This document shows positions 26,500-34,461 of a stretch of DNA of 64,000 bases, piece after piece. This stretch comes from Parabacteroides sp900760525 (lineage in GTDB: Bacteria; Bacteroidota; Bacteroidia; Bacteroidales; Tannerellaceae). Position numbers and translations under genes: made by a program. The stretch lies in the NCBI RefSeq assembly GCF_049860805.1, contig NZ_CP187555.1:4092001-4156000 (forward strand). The letters run 5' to 3'. The stretch's first letter is position 1; every line of letters starts with the position of its first letter. A model generated the notes under the pieces. It made no database searches. It saw only the letters and a list, made by a program, of their open reading frames with translations, and was not told the origin of the DNA.

Positions 26500-28674
26500 A
26501 TGATCATGAAAAAGAACATAATGAAACATCTCTGTAATTGCGCCGCTGTCGCGCTGCTCTCTCTTGCCGCCTGCATGGAAGTTCCCGGCGATCAGACCGG
26601 ATCCGAATGGAAGGAAGCGGCTTCCGGGGTTTGGCAAATCTCTGTCGGTAAACCCGAAAAGTTGAATCTGCTGAGTGAACTCGACCTGCATCCGAAGTGG
26701 GATGCCATCAATGCGATGCCGAAAGCCGATCTGCCTGTCGACCTCGACGAGATCCGTTTCGAAGAGGTGGACGGCAAGACCTATATCCGTTTCCCGCTCG
26801 ACAAGGGGGAGAAGATCTTCGGACTCGGCCTGAACTTTAAAACGGTCGAACAGCGCGGGCGGATTCTCGAACTGCATGTCGACCATTATGGCGGCAAAGA
26901 TAACGGACGCACTCATGCGCCGGTTCCTTTCTTCGTCTCCAGCAAAGGCTACGGAGCTTTTATCAACTCAGCCCGTTATATCAAAGCGTATGTCGGAACA
27001 GGGGTACGCAAGGACACGAAGAATCCGCCGGAGGTGCAGGATCGTAATACCGATCCCGGTTGGAGCGCGCAGCCCTATTCCGATAACCTTGAATTTCTGG
27101 TTCCTGCCGAAGGCGTTGAGGTGGTGCTGTTCGCCGGACAGGATATGCAGGATGTCGTACGCCGTTTCAACCTCTTCAATGGAGGGGGAGTGTTGCCTCC
27201 GAAATGGGGGCTGGGTTTCTGGCATCGTGTTCCGACCCTTTTCACCGACCGGCAGGTGCAGGACGAGATAGCCGAGTTCCGGAAGCGGGGTTTCCCGCTT
27301 ACCGTAATAGGTTTAGAGCCGGGTTGGATGAGCCGTGCCTATCCTTGTACCTACGAATGGGATGCCACCCGTTTTCCCGAACCCGGAAAGTTTGTGAACG
27401 ACCTTTTGCAGAAACATATCCGCACGAACCTCTGGTTTAATCCGGGTGTCTCTCCGGAATGCGAAATAAGGGATGTTATCGAGCCTTACACGGCTTCCCA
27501 TACGGAATGGAACGGCCTGGTTCCGGACTACCGGATGCCTGAGGCACGCCGGATCATGCTGGATCATTTCAAAAAGCACCAGTTGGATTTGGGTGTCAGC
27601 GGGTATAAGATGGATGAGAACGACGGCTACGACAACTGGCTGTGGCCCGATGTCGCAACTTTTCCTTCCGGTACGCCGGCGGAACAGATGCGGCAGATCT
27701 ACGGCTCCCTGATGCAGCGCATGACGACGGATTTGTATCACGAGAAAAACCAGCGCACCTACGGGCTTGTGCGTGCCGGAAACGCCGGTACTTCTTCCTT
27801 CCCGTATGTGATCTATAACGATTACTATAATCACCGCGACTTTATCACGGCACTGATCAACAGTTCGTTTATCGGCGTGCTGTGGACGCCTGAAGTCCGT
27901 GCCTCCAAGACTTCCGAAGAATGGTTGCGCCGCATGCAGACCGTTTGTTTTTCTCCTGTCGCCATGCTGGATGCTTGGGCGGACGGGACGAAGCCGTGGT
28001 CTTTCCCTGATGTGGAGAAGCAGGTGAACGAAATCTCTCTGCTCCGTATGCGGCTGATACCGTATCTTTACACTGCATTTGCCGATTATGCTTTCGAGGG
28101 GACGCCTCCCATGCGTGCTATGAACCTCGAACCGGGCTACGCCGCTGATGAACAGATCGAGAAGGGCAAGCTCGACGGAACAGATAATCCGTATGCTATG
28201 GCGGTCAAACGCGAGGTAAAGGATCAGTTCATGGTCGGCGAAAATCTGCTGGTCGCTCCTCTCTTTGCCGGCGAAACCGAACGGAAAGTCATTCTCCCGC
28301 AAGGCAAATGGTATGATTTTTATACCGGGAAGTTGGCAGGTGAAGGCGAAGTCATTACCGTTTCTCCCGGCCTCGACCGCATTCCTGTTTATGTGAAGGA
28401 CGGTGGGATTGTTCCGCTTTGTCCGCCTGTCACTGAACTGGACGGAACGAAACTTCCGCTCGAGATCCGCCATTACGGTTCCAAGCCCGGCACTTTCCGC
28501 CTGTACGACGATGACGGGGAAACTTATAATTACGAGAAAGGGGAATATACTTATCTTACTATTACAATCGATGTTTCTCCGGACGGCGGCAAACAAGGAA
28601 AGGTTTCTGTTCCGGACGGTCGTCAAGTCTGGTCGTATAACGGAGAATATACGTTCCGCTATATGACGGAGTAG
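26500..28674 (+). CDS. GH31 family glycosidase lipoprotein
   Basis: A 724-residue retaining alpha-glycosidase-type enzyme. A lipobox (LLSLAACME) follows the signal, so it is anchored in the inner or outer membrane. GH31 features include the N-terminal mutarotase-like beta domain with DKGEKIFGLGLNFKTVEQRG, the barrel entry LPPKWGLGFWHRVPT, and the nucleophile region VSGYKMDENDG (Asp372). The usual acid/base motif with WSGD is replaced by VIYNDYYNHRDF, as in divergent GH31 groups, so ordinary alpha-glucosidase activity should not be assumed. The C-terminal beta domains end with LRLIPYLYTAF and FRLYDDDGETYNY. It is co-directional with the sulfatase. Confidence 0.88.
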   Translation: MIMKKNIMKHLCNCAAVALLSLAACMEVPGDQTGSEWKEAASGVWQISVGKPEKLNLLSELDLHPKWDAINAMPKADLPVDLDEIRFEEVDGKTYIRFPLDKGEKIFGLGLNFKTVEQRGRILELHVDHYGGKDNGRTHAPVPFFVSSKGYGAFINSARYIKAYVGTGVRKDTKNPPEVQDRNTDPGWSAQPYSDNLEFLVPAEGVEVVLFAGQDMQDVVRRFNLFNGGGVLPPKWGLGFWHRVPTLFTDRQVQDEIAEFRKRGFPLTVIGLEPGWMSRAYPCTYEWDATRFPEPGKFVNDLLQKHIRTNLWFNPGVSPECEIRDVIEPYTASHTEWNGLVPDYRMPEARRIMLDHFKKHQLDLGVSGYKMDENDGYDNWLWPDVATFPSGTPAEQMRQIYGSLMQRMTTDLYHEKNQRTYGLVRAGNAGTSSFPYVIYNDYYNHRDFITALINSSFIGVLWTPEVRASKTSEEWLRRMQTVCFSPVAMLDAWADGTKPWSFPDVEKQVNEISLLRMRLIPYLYTAFADYAFEGTPPMRAMNLEPGYAADEQIEKGKLDGTDNPYAMAVKREVKDQFMVGENLLVAPLFAGETERKVILPQGKWYDFYTGKLAGEGEVITVSPGLDRIPVYVKDGGIVPLCPPVTELDGTKLPLEIRHYGSKPGTFRLYDDDGETYNYEKGEYTYLTITIDVSPDGGKQGKVSVPDGRQVWSYNGEYTFRYMTE

Positions 28675-29562
28675 TTATCCTTTCTTCATCTTCCTATACT
28701 CCCGCGGCGGCATCCCCATGATCTTGCTGAAGAGGCGGGAGAAATAGTAGGTGTCTTCGATACCGATCTTATAGCAGACCTGGTTCACCTTCATGTCCGT
28801 AAAGTCTAAGAGCTGGCAGGCCTGCTGTATCTTCAGCTGGTTGAAGTAGGTCAGCGGCGCATAGCCTGTCCGCTGGCTGAACAGGACGGAGAAGTGGGAG
28901 GAGGAATAGCCCGTGTGGGCGGCGATCTCCTGCAACGTCAGCTTCTTCTCGATGTTCTCTTTCATGAAATGGATGGCAGCCGTCACGATATCGTTCTTCT
29001 CCGTTTCGTGGCGGGCGGCATCCCGGTACTGTTGCAAGTAGCGCAAGGTGCCGAGGTAGTGGTAGAAGATGGAGCAGGCATAGAGCAAGTTCTCATGGCT
29101 GTAGCCCATTTCCAGTGTCCGGAGTATCTCTTCGAACATATCGATCCGGTTACTGATCCGGGAGTGTATCCCTGGTTTGATCTCTATCGGGCGTGTGCAC
29201 TGTTTGGCGAAATGGGGAGCCAGCTTTCCTTTAAAATGGATCCAGTAGATCGTCCACGGGTTCTCGTCATTGGCTCCGTAGGCATGCGGTTTTCCGGCAG
29301 GGAGAATGAAATATTGGTTGGCGGTCACCTGGTATTCCTGTCCGTCTATGCGGAACCATCCCGACCCTTCCGTGCAATAGATAAAGACGAACTGGGCGAT
29401 CGGCTCCTGACGTTCCCTGAAATGGTGCCACGCTTTCGGGTAATATCCGATGTCTGTGATGTGCAAAATGGAAGAAACAGGTTCTTCCTCCATCTCATGG
29501 ATGATGGGTTGTGGCAGGACAAGCGCCCGTTCCCCGCTGAAACCGTCTTTTCTTTTAATCAT
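28675..29562 (-). CDS. AraC family transcriptional regulator
   Basis: The 295-residue protein has an N-terminal cupin-like ligand domain (GSGWFRIDGQEYQVTANQYF, ILPAGKPHAYGAN, WTIYWIHFKG) and a C-terminal pair of helix-turn-helix motifs from about residue 195 (TLQEIAAHTGYSSSHFSVLF and FTDMKVNQVCYKIGIEDTYY, then FSRLFSKIMGMPPREYRKMK). It is transcribed away from the sugar porter operon, with 167 bases between the start codons, the usual layout for a local activator. The ligand is probably a sugar released by the locus. It is related in layout to the AraC genes at 49489 and 61261. Confidence 0.93.
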   Translation of the reverse strand: MIKRKDGFSGERALVLPQPIIHEMEEEPVSSILHITDIGYYPKAWHHFRERQEPIAQFVFIYCTEGSGWFRIDGQEYQVTANQYFILPAGKPHAYGANDENPWTIYWIHFKGKLAPHFAKQCTRPIEIKPGIHSRISNRIDMFEEILRTLEMGYSHENLLYACSIFYHYLGTLRYLQQYRDAARHETEKNDIVTAAIHFMKENIEKKLTLQEIAAHTGYSSSHFSVLFSQRTGYAPLTYFNQLKIQQACQLLDFTDMKVNQVCYKIGIEDTYYFSRLFSKIMGMPPREYRKMKKG

Positions 29563-29606
29563 GGATGACTGACTTAAGTGTGGTACAAACTTACTATTAA
29601 AATCGG

Positions 29607-29669
29607 AAGATTGTCCATCTCCTTCGACTTTTTATCTATTTATTTTCTACGGGAAAGGTGTTTACTTTG
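29607..29669 (+). promoter_or_regulatory. Promoter of the sugar porter operon with shared AAGATTGTCCAT motif
   Basis: AAGATTGTCCAT starts at 29607 and a -7-like box TTACTTTG lies at 29662-29669, an offset of 55 bases. The susC upstream region has the same motif and box at the same 55-base offset. The adjacent AraC protein is the natural candidate to bind the motif. Confidence 0.5.
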
Positions 29670-29729
29670 CATTGTATCTTAATTATTCAATATCAGCATT
29701 TATCGCAGAAAACTTAATTACTAATTATC

Positions 29730-31103
29730 ATGAAGCAAACGACAGCCTATTTATTACTGATCTGCTTAGTTTCGGCAATGGGCGGATTGCTCTTCGGTTA
29801 CGACTGGGTCGTGATCGGCGGAGCCAAGATATTTTATGAACCCTTTTTCAACCTGGAAAGTTCGGCGGCCCTTCGCGGTTGGGCGATGAGTAGCGCATTG
29901 ATCGGCTGCCTGGCGGGAGCTTTGCTTTCGGGAGCCTGGAGCGACCGTTACGGGCGCAAGAAGATGCTGATTGCCGCCTCCTTCCTTTTTGTAGCTTCGG
30001 CTGTCGGGACCGGGGCGGTCGATAGTTTTTCCTGGTTTATTATCTATCGTATTATAGGCGGATTCGGAATCGGTATCGCTTCGAACGTCTCCCCGGTTTA
30101 TATAGCGGAAGTTTCCCCGGCATCCGTCCGCGGGAAGTTTGTTTCGCTCAACCAGCTGACTATCGTGCTGGGTATCCTGATGGCGCAGTTGGCAAACTGG
30201 CAGATCGGCAATTACTTTTCTGCCGGGGGCGAGACGCTGAGTGCGGAGAGTATCGAATGGGCGTGGCGCTGGATGTTCTGGGCCGAGCTAATCCCGGCGG
30301 GGCTGTTCTTCATCCTCTCCTTTGTGATCCCCGAAAGTCCGCGCTGGTTAGCCACGGCCGGGCGTACAGCCGAGGCTGGTAAAATCCTGGTGCGCGTAGG
30401 CGGCGAGGAATACGCCGGACAGACGCTTTCCGAACTGGGGCAGTTGAACGGCGGTAAGAAAGAAAAAGCCAATTGGGGCGCGTTGCTGCAACCCGGCGTA
30501 CGGAATGTGCTGGTGATCGGGATCGTGCTGGCCGTCTTCCAGCAGTGGTGCGGGATCAACGTGATCTTCAACTATGCGCAGGAAATCTTTTCGGCTGCCG
30601 GCTATGCCGTGTCCGATGTCCTGATGAATATCGTGGTGACGGGAATAACGAACGTGGTCTTTACATTTGTCGCTATCTATACGGTGGATAAATGGGGGCG
30701 GCGCACTCTGATGTTTGTCGGTTCGGCAGGGCTGGCGGTGATCTATACGATCCTCGGAACGTGCTATTTCTTAGGGATCAGTGGTTGGCCGATGTTATTG
30801 CTGGTCGTGTTGGCGATCGCCTGCTATGCCATGTCGTTGGCGCCGGTAGTCTGGGTCGTGCTTTCCGAAATATTCCCTGTTCGTATACGTGGTATGGCGA
30901 TGGCGCTCTCCACCTTCTTCCTTTGGGTGGCCTGCTTCCTGCTGACCTATACCTTCCCGATCCTGAATGAGGCGGTCGGCGCTTCGGGTACGTTCTGGCT
31001 GTATGGCGGAATCTGCTTGGCGGGTTTCCTCTTTATACGGGTCAAGCTCCCCGAAACAAAAGGGAAGACACTGGAAGAGCTGGAAAAAGAATTAACGAAA
31101 TAA
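29730..31103 (+). CDS. Sugar porter (SP) family MFS transporter
   Basis: A 457-residue inner-membrane symporter with 12 helices. The SP-family signatures are complete: GLLFGYDWVVIGGAK in helix 1, SDRYGRKKML after helix 2, RIIGGFGIGIAS, the mid-loop PESPRWL, the QQWCGIN motif of helix 7, and PETKGKTLEELEKEL at the C-terminus. Relatives carry xylose, galactose, arabinose or glucose by proton symport. It starts the plus-strand operon with the DUF5107, GH2, GH2 and GH95 genes, so it likely imports the monosaccharide those enzymes release. The exact sugar cannot be read from sequence. Confidence 0.93.
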   Translation: MKQTTAYLLLICLVSAMGGLLFGYDWVVIGGAKIFYEPFFNLESSAALRGWAMSSALIGCLAGALLSGAWSDRYGRKKMLIAASFLFVASAVGTGAVDSFSWFIIYRIIGGFGIGIASNVSPVYIAEVSPASVRGKFVSLNQLTIVLGILMAQLANWQIGNYFSAGGETLSAESIEWAWRWMFWAELIPAGLFFILSFVIPESPRWLATAGRTAEAGKILVRVGGEEYAGQTLSELGQLNGGKKEKANWGALLQPGVRNVLVIGIVLAVFQQWCGINVIFNYAQEIFSAAGYAVSDVLMNIVVTGITNVVFTFVAIYTVDKWGRRTLMFVGSAGLAVIYTILGTCYFLGISGWPMLLLVVLAIACYAMSLAPVVWVVLSEIFPVRIRGMAMALSTFFLWVACFLLTYTFPILNEAVGASGTFWLYGGICLAGFLFIRVKLPETKGKTLEELEKELTK

Positions 31104-31112
31104 TATTAGAAT

Positions 31113-34100
31113 ATGGCAGAGAATGTAAAAGTATGGGAAGAAGATATCCTCCTTCCCACCTACGGTATCGGTAAACCGGAAAAGAACCCGATGTTCCTCG
31201 AAAAACGTGTGTACCAGGGAAGCAGCGGAGTGGTCTATCCCTATCCCGTGATCGAGAAGATAGAAGATACCTGTGAGGACAAGTCCTATCACGCCGTGTA
31301 TCTGGAAAACGAATATATAAAGGTGATGATCCTGCCGGAATTGGGCGGACGGGTGCAGATGGCGTACGACAAGATCAAGCAGCGTCATTTCATCTACTAC
31401 AACCATGTGATCAAGCCCGCCCTGGTCGGCCTGACCGGTCCCTGGATCTCCGGCGGTATCGAGTTTAACTGGCCGCAGCACCACCGTCCGAGCACGTTCC
31501 TCCCAGTAGACTATTCGATCGAGAAAAAGCCGGATGGCAGTGTGATTGTTTGGGTGAGCGAAAGGGAACGGATGTTCCACCAGAAAGGTATGGCCGGGTT
31601 CACGTTACGTCCGGGGCGTGCTGTTCTGGAAATACAGGGCAGGGTGTATAATCCGACTCCGGTCCCGCAGACCTTCCTCTGGTGGGCGAATCCGGCAGTT
31701 GCGGTGAACGGGCAGTACCAGTCGGTCTTCCCCGGTGATGTCAATGCCGTGTTCGATCATGGCAAACGGGATGTTTCGCGTTATCCGATCGCTACGGGAA
31801 CATACTATAAGATGGATTATTCGGCGGGTGTCGATATCTCCCGGTATAAAAATATCCCGGTTCCCACTTCTTATATGGCGATCCGTTCGAAATACAATTT
31901 TGTCGGCGGTTACGAAAACGATACCCGTGCCGGTGTCCTGCACGTCGCCAACCACCATATCTCTCCGGGTAAGAAACAATGGACCTGGGGTAACGGCGAT
32001 TTCGGGCAGGCTTGGGACCGTAACCTGACGGATGCGGACGGCCCCTATATCGAACTGATGACAGGCGTCTATACAGACAACCAACCCGATTTCACCTGGC
32101 TACAGCCGTATGAAGAAAAGACCTTCACCCAATACTTCATGCCCTATCGGGAACTGGGAGTCGTCAAGAACGCTTCTTCCGACCTGCTGATGAACATCGA
32201 ACCGGAAGGCAATGCTGCCCGTCTGAAGATTTTCGCCACTTCGGCGCAGAAGGATTTGCATATCGTGGTGACGAAAGAAGGCGGGCAAGTCCTGGACATA
32301 ACCCGCGATATCACGCCCGAAACGATCCTGGAAGAGCTGGTTCCGGTCGATACATTTACCGGCATCCGCGTCTCTATCCACAGCGCAAAGGGAAAACTTC
32401 TCTTATCCTGGGAACCCGAACCCAATGAGATAAAGGAAGTTCCCGAACCGGCAAAAGCAGCTCTCGACCCGAAGGACATCCGGACGACGGAACAGCTCTA
32501 CCTGACCGGCCTGCATCTCGAACAGTACCGCCATGCGACCTATTCCGCCACCGATTATTATCAAGAGGCGCTGAGCCGTGATCCCGGCGATGTCCGCAAC
32601 AACAATGCAATGGGGCTGTGGCTGATCCGTAAGGGGCAGTTTGCCAAAGCCGAACTCTATCTGCGACGGGCTGTCGGGACGCTGACGGAGAAGAACCCGA
32701 ACCCCTATGACGGCGAACCTCTGTACAACCTCGGATTGGCTCTGAAATACCAGGGCAAGACGGACGAAGCCTACGACTTCTTCTATAAGGCTTGCTGGAA
32801 CGCCGCCTGGCAGGATGCCGGATATTATTCGCTGGCCCAGTTGTCCGCTTCGAAAGGCAATTGGGAGGATGCCTTGTACGAGATCGACAAGTCCCTGCTC
32901 CGTAACTGGCATAACCTGCGCGGCCGCCATCTGAAAGCGGTCGTCCTGCGGCATCTCGGACGTACGGACGAGGCGCTTGCCCTGATCCGCGAATCCCTCG
33001 AGATCGACCGTTTCAACTTCGGCTGTAGCTTCGAAGAATATCTGTTGACAGGCGAGAAGTCCGTTTTGGATGACCTGGTTGTACGGATGCGCCGGGAAGG
33101 ACATAATTACGAGGAGCTGGCGCTCGACTATGCCTCCGCCGGCTGTTGGGAAGAAGCCCTGAAGGTGGTCGAGGCCGCTTGCGACGTTGCCGTCTCGGAA
33201 CGTACGCTGCTCTACTATTATAAGAGCTGGTTCCTGTTGTCCTTAGGCCGCTTGAAAGAAGCCGAAATGGCCATCTGTGTCGCCGAGCATCAGCCGGCCG
33301 ACTGCTGTTTCCCGAATGCGCTGGAAGCGATCACGGCGTTGGAGGCGATCATCCGCTTTAAGGACGTCGCACCGAAAGCCCATTACTACCTGGGCAACCT
33401 CTGGTACGACAAACGCCAGTACACCGAGGCGATAGCCGAGTGGGAGAAGTCGGTCGAGCAGGACGATACCTTCCCGACAGTCCTCCGCAACCTGTCCCTG
33501 GCCTATTTCAATAAGTTAGGCAAGCAGGAGGAAGCGGTCGCATTACTTGAACGGGCGTTTAAGTTGGATATACGGGATGCCCGTATCCTGATGGAACTCG
33601 ACCAGCTGTACAAGCGCCTGAACCGTCCGCATGCCGACCGCCTGGCCTCGCTGGATAAAATCAAAGAGACAGTCTTCTCCCGTGACGACCTCTATCTGGA
33701 GTATGTCACCCTGCTGAACCAACTGGGACGCTACGAAGAGGCGATCCGTATGATCGACGCCCGTCGTTTCCATCCCTGGGAAGGCGGAGAGGGGAAAGTC
33801 CCCGCTCAGTATCAGTTGGCACGTGTCGAGTTGGTGAAAGGTTACCTGAAATCCGGTGAGAATGAGAAGGCGTTGAGCCTGATCGAAGCATGTTTCACCT
33901 ATCCCCATAATTTGGGCGAAGGGAAACTCTACGGAGCGCAGGAGAACGATTTCAATTATTACAAGGCTTGTGCCCTTCAGGCGTTGGGACGTGAGGCCGA
34001 AGCGCGCGAACTGTTCCTTGCCGCCAGCACCGGAAACAGCCAGCCGGCAGCAGCCATGTACTACAACGACCAGAAGCCGGACAAGATCTTCTACCAGGGC

Positions 34101-34412
34101 CTGGCACTCCGCAAGCTGGGACGCGAGGAAGAAGCCCGCGGGCGTTTCAACCGACTGATCGATTTCGGCGAGAAGCATTTGTTTGATACTTTCAAGATGG
34201 ACTATTTCGCTGTCTCGCTTCCCGATCTTCAGATATGGGAGGACGACATGGACAAGAAGAACCGCATCCATTGCAACTACCTCATGGGGTTGGGGCATCT
34301 CGGACTCGGCAACCTCGACAAGGCGGAGCGCTATTTCGATATCGCCGCCGGTATGGACAATAACCACCAGGGAGTACAGATACACCGCCAAATGGTCGGC
34401 AACCTCGTATAA
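31113..34412 (+). CDS. DUF5107 and tetratricopeptide repeat protein
   Basis: A 1099-residue protein without a signal peptide, so cytoplasmic. Residues 1-430 match DUF5107, a galactose-mutarotase-like beta-sandwich (NEYIKVMILPELGGRVQMAY, SGGIEFNWPQHHRPSTFLPV, NPTPVPQTFLWWANPAVAVN). Residues 450-1090 are a long array of TPR helices (YYQEALSRDPGDVRNNNAMG, EPLYNLGLALKYQGKTDEAY, AHYYLGNLWYDKRQYTEAIA). DUF5107 has conserved carboxylates and histidines suggestive of sugar binding or catalysis, but no activity is assigned here. It starts 9 bases after the sugar porter gene, so it probably works on the imported sugar or oligosaccharide. Very large TPR arrays usually serve protein contacts. Confidence 0.85.
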   Translation: MAENVKVWEEDILLPTYGIGKPEKNPMFLEKRVYQGSSGVVYPYPVIEKIEDTCEDKSYHAVYLENEYIKVMILPELGGRVQMAYDKIKQRHFIYYNHVIKPALVGLTGPWISGGIEFNWPQHHRPSTFLPVDYSIEKKPDGSVIVWVSERERMFHQKGMAGFTLRPGRAVLEIQGRVYNPTPVPQTFLWWANPAVAVNGQYQSVFPGDVNAVFDHGKRDVSRYPIATGTYYKMDYSAGVDISRYKNIPVPTSYMAIRSKYNFVGGYENDTRAGVLHVANHHISPGKKQWTWGNGDFGQAWDRNLTDADGPYIELMTGVYTDNQPDFTWLQPYEEKTFTQYFMPYRELGVVKNASSDLLMNIEPEGNAARLKIFATSAQKDLHIVVTKEGGQVLDITRDITPETILEELVPVDTFTGIRVSIHSAKGKLLLSWEPEPNEIKEVPEPAKAALDPKDIRTTEQLYLTGLHLEQYRHATYSATDYYQEALSRDPGDVRNNNAMGLWLIRKGQFAKAELYLRRAVGTLTEKNPNPYDGEPLYNLGLALKYQGKTDEAYDFFYKACWNAAWQDAGYYSLAQLSASKGNWEDALYEIDKSLLRNWHNLRGRHLKAVVLRHLGRTDEALALIRESLEIDRFNFGCSFEEYLLTGEKSVLDDLVVRMRREGHNYEELALDYASAGCWEEALKVVEAACDVAVSERTLLYYYKSWFLLSLGRLKEAEMAICVAEHQPADCCFPNALEAITALEAIIRFKDVAPKAHYYLGNLWYDKRQYTEAIAEWEKSVEQDDTFPTVLRNLSLAYFNKLGKQEEAVALLERAFKLDIRDARILMELDQLYKRLNRPHADRLASLDKIKETVFSRDDLYLEYVTLLNQLGRYEEAIRMIDARRFHPWEGGEGKVPAQYQLARVELVKGYLKSGENEKALSLIEACFTYPHNLGEGKLYGAQENDFNYYKACALQALGREAEARELFLAASTGNSQPAAAMYYNDQKPDKIFYQGLALRKLGREEEARGRFNRLIDFGEKHLFDTFKMDYFAVSLPDLQIWEDDMDKKNRIHCNYLMGLGHLGLGNLDKAERYFDIAAGMDNNHQGVQIHRQMVGNLV

Positions 34413-34461
34413 CATGGCGGACAATCGGACAGATTTATTAATTACTTAAACAGGTAGGATT

